Of a stretch of DNA of 64,000 nucleotides, positions 35,681 to 45,383 are shown piece by piece. This stretch comes from DATAOG01 sp963753685 (GTDB lineage: Bacteria; Pseudomonadota; Alphaproteobacteria; Geminicoccales; Geminicoccaceae). The DNA lies in the NCBI GenBank assembly GCA_963753685.1, contig CAVWDE010000011.1:1-64000 (forward strand), read 5' to 3'. Every line of letters starts with the position of its first letter. Position 1 is the stretch's first letter. The position numbers were made by a program, and so were the translations under genes. The notes beneath the pieces are model-generated. The model saw nothing but the letters and a program-made list of their open reading frames with translations, did not search any database and had not been told where the DNA came from.

Positions 35681-36214
35681 TCACCGGTCGGGCGCAGCGG
35701 CGAGATACTGACGCCGCGTGAGCCGGTAGAACACGACCTCGACGCCATAGTAACGCGCCAGGCCTTCGTTACGGAAACCGAGCTTCTCGAGCACCCGGCG
35801 CGAGGCCAGGTTGTCGGGATGGGCGACGGCGGCGATCGGATCGAGGCTGATGACGCGAAAGCCGTGGTCGAGCACCGCACGGCCCGCCTCGGTAGCGACT
35901 CCCTGCCCCCAGGCCGCGCGCGTATAGCGGTAGCCGAGCTCGAGCAATCCGGAGTCCTCGAGCGGGAACACCCCGCACCAGCCGAGGAAGCCCGGCTGCT
36001 GCCGCCACTCCACGACCCAGAGGGCGCCACTCGCGGGCGGGGTCGTCATCCGGCGCAGCAGTTCGGCCCGATGCGCCGCGACGTCCGGGACGCCATGGAC
36101 GAAGATATACCGGTGGACCTCCGGATCGAGGTCCATCGCCAGGTTCGCCTCCAGATCGTCCGGCGTCCGCGGCCGGAGACGCAGCCGCGCGGTCAGAAGT
36201 TCCGGCGGCACCAC
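35681..36214 (-). CDS. GNAT-family N-acetyltransferase
   Basis: The protein of about 177 residues begins LTARLRLRPRTPDDLEA, the RimJ/RimL-type start, and has the acetyl-CoA loop region YRYTRAAWGQGVATEAGRAVLDHGF with HPDNLASRRVLEKLGF near the C-terminus. The GTG at 36214 is chosen because the similarity begins immediately after; it is 18 bases beyond the end of the FAH gene upstream. It probably acetylates an N-terminal or small-molecule amine; the target is unknown. Confidence 0.85.
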   Translation of the reverse strand: MVPPELLTARLRLRPRTPDDLEANLAMDLDPEVHRYIFVHGVPDVAAHRAELLRRMTTPPASGALWVVEWRQQPGFLGWCGVFPLEDSGLLELGYRYTRAAWGQGVATEAGRAVLDHGFRVISLDPIAAVAHPDNLASRRVLEKLGFRNEGLARYYGVEVVFYRLTRRQYLAAAPDR

Positions 36215-36231
36215 GGTCGCGCGTGCACCGG

Positions 36232-37080
36232 TCAGGCCTGGCCGACCTCCGTCCGCTGCTCGCCGAGGCCCTCGATACCGACGCGCATGACGTTGCCGGC
36301 CTTGAGGAACACCGGGTTCGGCTTGACCCCGGCGCCGACCCCTGGCGGCGTGCCGGTGCTGATGACGTCGCCCGGCAGCAGCGTGACGTAGCGGCTGAGG
36401 TGGCTCACCAGATGGGCGACGCCGAAGATCATGGTCGCGGTCGAGCCGTTCTGGTAGCGGTGGCCGTCGACCTCGAGCCACATGTTGAGGCTCTGCGGGT
36501 CCGGGATCTCGTCCTTGGTGACCAGCCAGGGGCCCATCGGCCCGAAGGTGTCCGGGCTCTTGCCCTTGATCCACTGGCCGCCGCCGCCGGTGAACTGGAA
36601 GTCGCGCTCGGAGACGTCGTTGACGATCGTGTAGCCCGCGACGTGGTCCATGGCGGCCGCCTCCTCGACGTAGGAGGCGCGTTTGCCGATCACCACGCCG
36701 AGCTCGACCTCCCAGTCGGTCTTCTTCGAGCCGCGCGGGATCTTGACCAGATCGTTCGGACCGATGATGCAGCCGGTGTGCTTCATGAACACGATCGGCT
36801 GCTCGGGAATCGGCTGGTTGCTCTCCTTGGCATGGTCGGCGTAGTTGAGGCCGATGCAGACCAGGTTCGGCACCAGTGCCAAGGGTGGCCCGAGCCGCGG
36901 CCGGCCCTGGACCGACGGCAGCGACGCCGGCTTCAGCTGCGCCAGGCGCGCCAGGCTCTCGGCCGCAAGCACCGCCGGCGTGATGTCGTCGATCTCACCC
37001 GAGAGGTCGCGGATCCGCCCTTCGGCGTCCAGCAATCCCGGCTTCTCGGCCCCGCTTGATCCATAGCGCAACAGGCGCAT
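36232..37080 (-). CDS. Fumarylacetoacetate hydrolase-family protein
   Basis: The 282-residue enzyme has the FAH fold blocks VCIGLNYADHAKESNQ, the metal/catalytic DWEVELGVVIGK, VNDVSERDFQ, the KSPDTFGPMGPWLV loop and DVISTGTPPGVGAG. This group includes ureidoglycolate lyase-annotated, 2,4-diketo-3-deoxy-L-rhamnonate hydrolase and acylpyruvase enzymes. With sugar-acid genes a few kilobases away, a 3-deoxy-diketo acid is a reasonable but unproven substrate. It is divergent from urc1 across 160 bases. Confidence 0.9.
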   Translation of the reverse strand: MRLLRYGSSGAEKPGLLDAEGRIRDLSGEIDDITPAVLAAESLARLAQLKPASLPSVQGRPRLGPPLALVPNLVCIGLNYADHAKESNQPIPEQPIVFMKHTGCIIGPNDLVKIPRGSKKTDWEVELGVVIGKRASYVEEAAAMDHVAGYTIVNDVSERDFQFTGGGGQWIKGKSPDTFGPMGPWLVTKDEIPDPQSLNMWLEVDGHRYQNGSTATMIFGVAHLVSHLSRYVTLLPGDVISTGTPPGVGAGVKPNPVFLKAGNVMRVGIEGLGEQRTEVGQA

Positions 37081-37240
37081 AGCAACTCACCTCCCCGGTT
37101 TCCTGATCGGCTCTGGCGTTTCGCACATCCATCACCAGATTAGTGTATCTCGCAACCCCGGCCAATGGCCATGGGCCCCGAAGGCCGACAAAGTCCGCCT
37201 CGCCCGACGGTGATCCGGACCCAGCGCTGGATTGAAGCCG

Positions 37241-38521
<1,281 letters not shown>

Positions 38522-39754
38522 GTGACCGGCTTCGACGCTCCGGCCGAGGCGATCGCCTGGCTGCGCACGCCGGCGGCGATCCGCGCGCGCGCCGGCCTGG
38601 TGCTGGGCGCGGCCGAGCGCGGCGAGCTGTTCCACTTTGCGCTCGACGCGGCGCGCCTGGAGCCGACCGCCGACTACGTCATCGACACCATCCGGACCAG
38701 CTACCCAGACCTCGACATCCCCTACCACAGCCGCTGGCGGCATTTTTCCACCGGTGGTCACGATCGCGCTGCGACGCTCGGCGCCGGCCTCGCTCCCGAC
38801 GAGCTGGCGCGCACGCGCTTCGATCTGGTGGTGACGAGCGTGCTGCTCGATGCCGGCGCCGGCGATGCATGGCGCTACCGCGAGCCGGCCACGGCCGAGA
38901 CCTATGCCCGCTCCGAGGGCCTAGCACTCGCGAGCCTCGATCTGTTCCGCTCCGGCGCGCTCTCGGCTGATCCCGAGCGGCCGCTGCGCGCCGATGCCCA
39001 AGCTCTGATCGGCCTCGAGGAGCGCACCCTCGGCAACGCTTTCCAGGTAAGCGGGAAGAATCCGCTGGTCGGGCTCGCCGGGCGGTGCCGACTGCTCAAC
39101 CGGCTGGGCGAGGCGGTGATCGAGAAGCCGGAGATCTTCGGCACCGACGCGCCGCGGATCGGCGGCTTGTTCGATTACCTCGCCCGTCAGGAAAAGGACC
39201 GGCGCCTGCCGGCGTCGGCCATCCTCGCCGCGGTGCTCGAAGGCCTGGGCGACATCTGGCCTGGGCGGATCGAGCTCGCTGGGAAAAACCTCGGCGACGT
39301 CGGCCGCCACCCTGCGGCCGAGACGGGAGACCTGACGTCAGGCCTGGTGCCGTTCCACAAGCTCTCGCAGTGGCTCGCCTATTCCCTGATCGAACCGCTC
39401 GAGGCCGCCGGCATCGTGGTCACCGGCCTCGATCAGCTGACCGCGCTCGCCGAATACCGGAACGGCGGCCTGCTGATCGATCAGGGCGTGCTGCGCCCGA
39501 AGCACGCCGCCGTGCTCGGCGAGACGCATGCCGGCAGCTCCGAGGTCGTGGTCGAATGGCGGGCGCTGACCGTCGCCTTGATCGACCAGCTTGCGGAGCA
39601 AGTGCGCTCAAAGCTCGGCCTGACATCCGAACAGCTGCCGCTCGCCAAGGTGCTGGAGGGCGGCACTTGGGCCGCGGGCCGAAGAATCGCCCGCGAGCTT
39701 CGTCCGGCCGGCGGCCCGCCGCTCCAAACCCTCAGCGACGGCACCCTGTTTTGA
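38522..39754 (+). CDS. urc4: Uracil catabolism protein Urc4 (DUF1688)
   Basis: The 410-residue protein is a DUF1688 member. It opens with WLRTPAAIRARAGLVL, then IPYHSRWRHFSTGG near 71-84 and DVVVTSVLLDAGAGDAWRYRE-like RFDLVVTSVLLDAGAG, all family landmarks; the C-terminus has VVEWRALTVALIDQLA. In Lachancea kluyveri URC4 is required for uracil use by the pathway that yields urea and 3-hydroxypropionate. The GTG start immediately follows the urc1 stop with no gap, implying coupling. Confidence 0.9.
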   Translation: MTGFDAPAEAIAWLRTPAAIRARAGLVLGAAERGELFHFALDAARLEPTADYVIDTIRTSYPDLDIPYHSRWRHFSTGGHDRAATLGAGLAPDELARTRFDLVVTSVLLDAGAGDAWRYREPATAETYARSEGLALASLDLFRSGALSADPERPLRADAQALIGLEERTLGNAFQVSGKNPLVGLAGRCRLLNRLGEAVIEKPEIFGTDAPRIGGLFDYLARQEKDRRLPASAILAAVLEGLGDIWPGRIELAGKNLGDVGRHPAAETGDLTSGLVPFHKLSQWLAYSLIEPLEAAGIVVTGLDQLTALAEYRNGGLLIDQGVLRPKHAAVLGETHAGSSEVVVEWRALTVALIDQLAEQVRSKLGLTSEQLPLAKVLEGGTWAAGRRIARELRPAGGPPLQTLSDGTLF

Positions 39755-39764
39755 GACTACCGGC

Positions 39765-40169
39765 GCTGGTCGGCCACGCCGACTGGAGCGTCCACCCGTG
39801 GTGCGGGTCTGGGATCTCGCAAGGCGTGCCGTGGTCAGCACGCTGAGCGGGCACCAGGGGCCGGCGTCCTCGGCGCGGTTCAGCCCCGACGGGCGGCGCA
39901 TCGTCAGCGCCTCGGACGATGGCACGGCGCGGCTCTGGGACGCGGCGAGCGGCCAGCAGGTGGCGGTGCTGCAAGGCCAGGAGGGCCGGGTCGCGTGGGC
40001 GGCGTTCAGCCCGGACGGGACCCGGGTCGTGACTGCCTCGGACGACCGCACGACCCGCATCTTGCCCCTGTTTCCCACGACGCAGGCGTTGATCGACGAC
40101 GCGAGGCGCATCGTCTCGCGGCAGCTGACGGCGGAACAGCGCAAGCAGTTCTTCCTCGAGACGGAGTAG
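39765..40169 (+). pseudogene. WD40-repeat protein, C-terminal remnant
   Basis: A little over two WD40 blades remain: VRVWDLARRAVVSTLSGHQG, ARFSPDGRRIVSASDDGTARLWDAASG and AAFSPDGTRVVTASDDRT, followed by TTQALIDDARRIVSRQLT and QRKQFFL, the usual C-terminus of large WD40 fusion proteins. Just before the open frame, LVGHADWSV of another blade is in a different frame, so the 5' part is lost and the edge is shifted. A functional propeller needs about seven blades. Remnant status is clear; expression unlikely. Confidence 0.7.
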
Positions 40170-40228
40170 CGGTCAACCGGCGTCGGCGAGCCCCTGGGCG
40201 CTCGACCCCTCAGGCGAGGTCGCTCGCC

Positions 40229-40729
40229 TCAGGCGGTGCGGTTGAGGGCGGCGGCGATCTCGGCGAGGGTCGCTTTTTCGGTCTCGCTCACCTGGACGCC
40301 GCCAAAGCCGAGAAAGCCGCCCTCCGTGGCAGCCTCGGCGACCCGCCGGGCGATGTCTTCGAGCCAGGCCTTGAAGGCTGACGCATCCTCGGGCGCCTTG
40401 GCTTCGAGCAGTGCGCCGACCTCGCCCAGGGCCGCGATCGCCTTGGGCTTGAGGTCGCCCGCCTGGCTGCCGCCGAAGCGCGCCTTGAGGCCGTCGCGCG
40501 CGGCGGAGCGGCCTTCGGCGGTCTCGAACTCGGCGATCACTGCCTTGATCATGGCGTTGGTCGCGGCATCCGCCTTGGCCTGGGCGAGGGCGCGGCTGGC
40601 GGCGAAACCCTCCTGGAGGAGGCCGATCAGACCGCTCGGGTCGGCCGCCGTGACCGCCATGCCCGCGAGCATCGGGCTCGCCAGCAGCCGCTGCCATTCC
40701 TCGGGGGTGAAGCTTGCTTTGGTGGCCAT
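40229..40729 (-). CDS. Conserved helical protein, unknown
   Basis: The 166-residue protein begins FTPEEWQRLLASPMLAGMAVTAADPSG, a pattern I associate with small uncharacterised proteins of bacteria in general, and is alpha-helical throughout with many alanines. A glycine-rich GGFLGFGGVQVSETE stretch near 140 is characteristic. It has no signal peptide or membrane segment. The transsulfuration gene follows at a distance of 49 bases but in the same orientation it is downstream, not cotranscribed first. Confidence 0.7.
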   Translation of the reverse strand: MATKASFTPEEWQRLLASPMLAGMAVTAADPSGLIGLLQEGFAASRALAQAKADAATNAMIKAVIAEFETAEGRSAARDGLKARFGGSQAGDLKPKAIAALGEVGALLEAKAPEDASAFKAWLEDIARRVAEAATEGGFLGFGGVQVSETEKATLAEIAAALNRTA

Positions 40730-40778
40730 CGTCGCGTCTCCCTGGTTGGCGACAGGACACGCCGGTCCTGGCGCGGGT

Positions 40779-41927
40779 TCAGCCGACTGGGTCCAAGGCC
40801 TGCATGAGGTCGGCCAGCAGGTCTCCTGGGTGCTCGATGCCGACCGAGAGGCGCAGCAGGTCGGGGGGCACCGGGGTCGTGGGGCCCTCGATCGAGGCGC
40901 GGTGCTCGATCAGGCTCTCGACCCCGCCGAGCGAGGTCGCGCGTTGCCAGATCTTGACGCGCGCAGCGGTGGCGATGGCGGCGGCTTCGCCCGCCTTGAC
41001 CCGGATCGAGAGCATGCCGCCGAAGCCGCCCTGCATCTGGCGAAGGGCGATGGCGTGGCCGGGGTGATCGGGAAGGCCCGGGTAGAGCACGGCGGACACG
41101 TTCGGGTTTTCCCGAAGATGCTCGGCGAGGAAGAGGGCGGTCGTGCAGGCGCGCTCGACCCGCAGGAAAAGCGTGCGCATGCCGCGCAGCAGGAGCCAGG
41201 CTTCGAAGGGGCCGAGGATCGCGCCCGCGTCGTGGCGAATCTGGGAAATCCGGGTCCAGAGGTCGTTTGTGCGGGCGGTGACCAGGGCGCCGGCGACGAG
41301 GTCGGTGTGGCCGTTCAGGTATTTGGTCGCCGAGTGCATGACCAGGTCGGCCCCGAGCGTGAGCGGACGGCTGAGGACGGGCGTCGCGGCCGTGCTGTCG
41401 ATCGCGAGGCGGGCGCCGGCGTCGTGGGCGAGCGCCGCGATGGCGGCGATGTCGGCGATCGCCCAGGTCGGGTTGGCGGGGGTCTCGAGCCAGATCAGCT
41501 TGGTCGTGCCGGGGCGGATCGAGGCCTCAAGGGTGGCGAGGTCGGCGGTGTCGACGAGGTCGACGGCGAGGCCCCAGGGGATCGCGAAGGTCAGGAGCCA
41601 GTGGCGCAGCCCCCAGTACATGACCTTGGGCGCGATCACGTGGTCGCCGGGGTTGAGTGACAGAAAAACCGTGGTCGCCGCCGCCATCCCTGAAGCGAAG
41701 AGGAGGCAGCCGGCGCCGTCTTCCAGCGTGTTGAGGAGGGCCTGGGCGTGCTCGACGGTCGGGTTGTCGGCGCGGCCATAGCTCCAGCCGCGACGGTACT
41801 GGTTGTCGGGGTCGCGTAGGTAGGTGGTGGTCGCGTAGAGCGGCGGGATCAGGGCGCCGGTGGCCGGGTCGGGGTGGCCCTGGGCCTGGGCGGCGAGGGT
41901 CGCGGGGTGCTTCTCGAGGTCGGTCAT
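40779..41927 (-). CDS. PLP-dependent transsulfuration enzyme (cystathionine gamma-synthase/lyase family)
   Basis: The 382-residue enzyme has the Cys/Met metabolism PLP fold: YGRADNPTVEHAQALLNTLED, FASGMAAATTVFL for the phosphate loop, the cofactor aspartate in LAIDSTAATP and the Schiff-base lysine in MHSATKYLNGHTDLVAG near 200. Length and motifs suit cystathionine gamma-synthase, gamma-lyase or beta-lyase (MetC); these cannot be told apart here. It follows the SDR gene by 2 bases beyond its stop, so the pair is an operon. Confidence 0.9.
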   Translation of the reverse strand: MTDLEKHPATLAAQAQGHPDPATGALIPPLYATTTYLRDPDNQYRRGWSYGRADNPTVEHAQALLNTLEDGAGCLLFASGMAAATTVFLSLNPGDHVIAPKVMYWGLRHWLLTFAIPWGLAVDLVDTADLATLEASIRPGTTKLIWLETPANPTWAIADIAAIAALAHDAGARLAIDSTAATPVLSRPLTLGADLVMHSATKYLNGHTDLVAGALVTARTNDLWTRISQIRHDAGAILGPFEAWLLLRGMRTLFLRVERACTTALFLAEHLRENPNVSAVLYPGLPDHPGHAIALRQMQGGFGGMLSIRVKAGEAAAIATAARVKIWQRATSLGGVESLIEHRASIEGPTTPVPPDLLRLSVGIEHPGDLLADLMQALDPVG

Positions 41928-41929
41928 GA

Positions 41930-42709
41930 TCAGAGCCCGCCTGCGATGGTGAGGATGCTGCCGGTGACGTAGGCGGCGGCATCGGACAGGAGCCAGAGGA
42001 TCGCTGCCGCGATCTCCTCGGGTGCGCCGACGCGGCCGAGCGGGATGCGCGCCGCAACCCGGGCCGGGCGCTCGGGATCGCCGCCGGCGGCGTGGATGTC
42101 GGTCTGGACCGTGCCGGGGGCGACCGCGTTGACGCGGATGCGCTCGCTCGCGACCTCGCGGGCGAGGCCGCGGGTGAAGGCCTCGATCGCGGCCTTGGTC
42201 GCGGCGTAGTGGACGTATTCGCCGGGGCTGCCGGTCAGGGCGGCGACCGACGACAGGTTGACGATCGCCCCGCCCTGGCCGCCGTGCGCGCTCGAGAAGC
42301 GGCGGACCGCCTCCTTTGCGCAGAGCATGCTGCCGATCAGATTGACGTCGATCGTGCGCCGGAGCGTCGCGAGGTCGAGGCTCTCGAAGCGGGTGATCCG
42401 GCCGGTGGTGCCGGCGTTGTTGACCAGCGCGGTGAGGGGCCCCAGCGCCTGCTCGACCTGATCGAACAGGCGGGCGACGGCGTCCGGATCGGCGACGTCC
42501 GCCTGGACGGCGAGCGCCTGGCCGCCTGCGGTCTGGATCTGGGCCACCACCCCGGCCGCGGCCGCGGCGTCGCGCTGGTAGTTGACGCCCACCGCGTAGC
42601 CCGCCCGGGCGGCGGCGAGCGCGGTCGCGGCGCCGATGCCGCGGCCGGCGCCGGTGATCAGCAGGACCCCGGGCAATGGACGATCTCCCGCCAGTGCAAG
42701 GTGCTCCAA
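41930..42709 (-). CDS. SDR-family oxidoreductase
   Basis: The 259-residue short-chain dehydrogenase has cofactor motif TGAGRGIGAATA, followed by VNYQRDAAAAA, where a non-acidic strand-2 end and Arg suggest NADP. NNAG lies in VNNAGTTG, and the active site has Ser in NLSSVAAL and YAATK. The similarity begins near residue 14, so the first residues of the ATG 42709 start are uncertain. It resembles FabG-like and sugar (glucose/gluconate) dehydrogenases; the substrate is unknown. Confidence 0.88.
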   Translation of the reverse strand: MEHLALAGDRPLPGVLLITGAGRGIGAATALAAARAGYAVGVNYQRDAAAAAGVVAQIQTAGGQALAVQADVADPDAVARLFDQVEQALGPLTALVNNAGTTGRITRFESLDLATLRRTIDVNLIGSMLCAKEAVRRFSSAHGGQGGAIVNLSSVAALTGSPGEYVHYAATKAAIEAFTRGLAREVASERIRVNAVAPGTVQTDIHAAGGDPERPARVAARIPLGRVGAPEEIAAAILWLLSDAAAYVTGSILTIAGGL

Positions 42710-42756
42710 GGAGAGGCCCGGCCGGCCGAAATGTCAAAGCCGCCGCGCCCGGTGCG

Positions 42757-43398
42757 TCAGTCCTTGCCGTGCAGCACGTCCGCGATCTGGCGCAGCTCGG
42801 TCACGAACTCGCGGATCGCCGCCTTGCGTTCCTTGTCGTCCTCGATCCGGAGCAGCGAGGAGGGGTGCACGGTCGCCATGACGTGGGGTGCGAGATCGGA
42901 GCGGACGAAGCGGCCGCGCTCGCGGGTGACGCGGAAGCTCGCCCCGAGCAGCGCCTGCGCCGCGGTGGCACCCAGGCAGACCAGGACCTCGGGCCGGACC
43001 AGCGAAATCTCCTGGTCGAGCCATGGCCGGCAGGCCTTGATCTCGAGCGAGGACGGCTTGCTGTGGATCCGCCGCTTGCCGCGCGCGACCCACTTGAAAT
43101 GCTTGACCACGTTGGTGACGTAAGTCTGGGCGCGCTCGATCCCGGCCTTCTCGAGCGCCCAGTCGAGCAGCTGGCCCGCGGGCCCGACGAACGGGCGCCC
43201 GTTGAGGTCCTCCTGATCGCCCGGCTGCTCGCCGACCAGCATCAGCCGCGCTGCGCGCGGTCCCTCGCCGAACACCGTCTGGGTCGCGTTTCGATAGAGC
43301 GGGCAGGCTTCGCAGCGCTCCGCCGCGGCCTTCAGCTCCTCGTAGCTCGTGGCGTCGGCAAACAGTCCGGGCGCGTCGCTCCGATCCCTGGTGGTCAC
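42757..43398 (-). CDS. udgX: UdgX-type uracil-DNA glycosylase
   Basis: The 213-residue protein is a family 4-like uracil-DNA glycosylase with iron-sulfur cysteines (CEACPL near 29-32; ACRPW and LVCLGATA further on) and motif A GEQPGDQEDLNGRPFVGPAG. The distinguishing feature is the loop GKRRIHSKP near 107-115: its histidine is known in mycobacterial UdgX to form a covalent bond with the excised-site sugar. The motif HPSSLLR near the C-terminus completes the fold. The GTG at 43398 has a GGAGGG site. Role: tight, suicidal capture of uracil in DNA. Confidence 0.92.
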   Translation of the reverse strand: MTTRDRSDAPGLFADATSYEELKAAAERCEACPLYRNATQTVFGEGPRAARLMLVGEQPGDQEDLNGRPFVGPAGQLLDWALEKAGIERAQTYVTNVVKHFKWVARGKRRIHSKPSSLEIKACRPWLDQEISLVRPEVLVCLGATAAQALLGASFRVTRERGRFVRSDLAPHVMATVHPSSLLRIEDDKERKAAIREFVTELRQIADVLHGKD

Positions 43399-43472
43399 CG
43401 CTTCCCTCCTTCGCCTGCGCGTCGCCTCGGTAGAGATCGGGCGAACCGCGGCCGGGGGAAGGGGGACCGGCG

Positions 43473-44162
43473 TCAGAGGGCCGTGAGCGGCGCGGCGCCG
43501 AACAGCCAGGGATGGACGGCGAGCAGGACCAGGTAGACAGCGAGCCCGAGGATCACCCGCCACCAGCCGATCTCGGCGAACACCCAGTGCTGGCGGCCGG
43601 CCGCGATCGCCGCGAACGGCAGGTTCGAGCTGGCGGCCGCGAAGGCCTGCCAGTCGGCGCCGCGCCGCGCGGCGTATTTGCGATCGATCAGGCAGGTGCC
43701 GATCAGGGCGAGCGCGCCGAACGCGCCGAACATGATGACGCCGGCGAGGTCGCCGTTGGCGATCACGTGGGCCACCGCCCAGAGCACGACCGACCACTGG
43801 AAGGGATGGCGCGTCACCCGGAAGATGCCGCGCACCGTTGCAGCACCCTGCAGCGTCTCCGGCGGGGCGCCGACCGCGGTCGGGTTGGGGGTGCTGAGGC
43901 CGGCGACCGCGAGCACGAGGGCGAACGGCATGACGATCAGCGGCACGAGCGCGGTCCCGGCGGTGACCGGCCAGAGCTCGACATAGGGCGCGCGCGCCCA
44001 GGCGCGGATCACCCAGATGATCGCGGCGAGCGCGATCAGCGAGTAGAGGCCGAGGTAGGGGCGCTCGCCGATCCGCGCCACCAGCCAGGGGCGCAGCGGC
44101 GTCGACGAGATCCCGAAGTGGCTCGCCAGCAGGAACAGCGCGGCCAGGAGCAGCTGGGTCAT
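43473..44162 (-). CDS. NnrU family membrane protein
   Basis: The 229-residue inner-membrane protein has about six hydrophobic segments and the NnrU/isoprenylcysteine-methyltransferase-like block RVTRHPFQWSVVLWAVAH. NnrU was first found next to nitric-oxide-responsive denitrification genes in Rhodobacter; no such genes are here. Homologues reduce or modify small molecules (15-cis-zeta-carotene isomerase is a relative). The function is unknown. It is monocistronic between udgX and the amino-acid receptor. Confidence 0.85.
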   Translation of the reverse strand: MTQLLLAALFLLASHFGISSTPLRPWLVARIGERPYLGLYSLIALAAIIWVIRAWARAPYVELWPVTAGTALVPLIVMPFALVLAVAGLSTPNPTAVGAPPETLQGAATVRGIFRVTRHPFQWSVVLWAVAHVIANGDLAGVIMFGAFGALALIGTCLIDRKYAARRGADWQAFAAASSNLPFAAIAAGRQHWVFAEIGWWRVILGLAVYLVLLAVHPWLFGAAPLTAL

Positions 44163-44235
44163 GATGGCCTTCTCTCCGGCGGGCGATCGACTTTCCAGGC
44201 GAACGGCATGGCGACGTGCGGTGCCGGCCGTCCGG

Positions 44236-45069
44236 TCATGGGCTGAGGTCGATGCCGTACCATTTTTCCGACAACCGTTTGAGCGTGCCGTCCTCGCGCA
44301 TGGTCTGGACGAAGGCGGCGAGCTGGGCGTTCCAATCCGGGTCGCCCTGGTCGGTCGCGATCGCGAGCGGCTCGCGGAACAAGGGGTCGCCGATCACCTT
44401 GAGCGGATAGCCTTCCTTGATCGCCTGCAGGATCGTCGGCAGCGCGGTGATCGCGGCATCCAGGCGGACGCCGTCGCCCTGCTTGAGGTCGGCGAGCGCG
44501 TGGGCGTCGGTGTCGTAGGTCTGGATGTTGGCATCGTCGATCAGAAACGCGATCGGGGCGGCCGTCTGATCGTAGAGCGTGAGGTCCTTCTTCAGATAGC
44601 TCTCGTAGGGGGTGTCGGCGCCGACCCCGATCCGCTTGCCGCTGCCGGCGTGGGGCGTCGTGATCGTCCGGTTGTCCCGGTGGACGGCGAGCGCTGCCGG
44701 CATGCGGTAGTAGATCGCCGGGAAATCGAGCACCTTGGCGCGCGCCGCGGTCGGGATCATCGAGCCGATCGAGACGTCCCAGCGGCCGCCCCAGCCGCCG
44801 GCGGTGATCGCGTCCCAGCCGGGAGTCACGAAGTCGATGTCGACGCCCAGACGCTCGGCGATCTCGCGGCCGACGTCGATGTCGAAGCCTTGGAACTCGC
44901 CCTCGCTGTCGCGGAACGACTGGGGTGGAAAGCCGGCGTCGGTCGACATCACCATGACGCCTCGCGACAACACCCGATCGAGCGTCTCGCCGGCGGTGAC
45001 CGGGCTCGCCGCGCCGACCAGCAGACCGCTGCAGGCGATCCATGGCAGCCATCGGTGCAGCGATGCCAT
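44236..45069 (-). CDS. Amino-acid-type ABC solute-binding protein (family 3)
   Basis: The 277-residue receptor has a signal peptide (cleavage after VTA). Family 3 blocks are GVMVMSTDAGFPPQSFRDSEG and FQGFDIDVGREIAERLGV, followed by WDAITAGGWGGRWDVSIGSM. Such proteins bind polar amino acids or opines. No HisQM/HisP-type genes adjoin it. The start at 45069 has a GGGAGA site; upstream in-frame codons run through the divergent promoter region and are rejected. Confidence 0.9.
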   Translation of the reverse strand: MASLHRWLPWIACSGLLVGAASPVTAGETLDRVLSRGVMVMSTDAGFPPQSFRDSEGEFQGFDIDVGREIAERLGVDIDFVTPGWDAITAGGWGGRWDVSIGSMIPTAARAKVLDFPAIYYRMPAALAVHRDNRTITTPHAGSGKRIGVGADTPYESYLKKDLTLYDQTAAPIAFLIDDANIQTYDTDAHALADLKQGDGVRLDAAITALPTILQAIKEGYPLKVIGDPLFREPLAIATDQGDPDWNAQLAAFVQTMREDGTLKRLSEKWYGIDLSP

Positions 45070-45383
45070 TGCCGTCTCCCGCTTGGCGTTCCTGGTGACT
45101 ATGCCGCCGACCCGGCCGATCCGGCAAGGGATCGGACCGCCAACGCCGTGCCGGCGCCCGGCCGGCCACCCGGCACCCAACAATGGGCTGGCGGCGCCCG
45201 CCCAAGCTTGCTAGTAAATTGCCCCGCTCGTGAGGGGACCAGCGGTTTGCTTACATCACCGATCGAAGCGCGCTCGGCCCGGGAGTGCAGGGTGTTGCAC
45301 GCGTTCAGTCTGACCTCGACCCGGTCGGTCCTGCGGCTGCCGCTTTCGGGACGTTTCGCCGGGCCGTCGGCGCCCGGTTGCTG
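45070..45383. other. Divergent intergenic region
   Basis: About 310 bases separate the amino-acid receptor and the antiporter genes and must hold both promoters. The antiporter frame is open back to a GTG at 45285, but that extension has no signal or family similarity. No operator is recognisable by eye. Confidence 0.4.
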
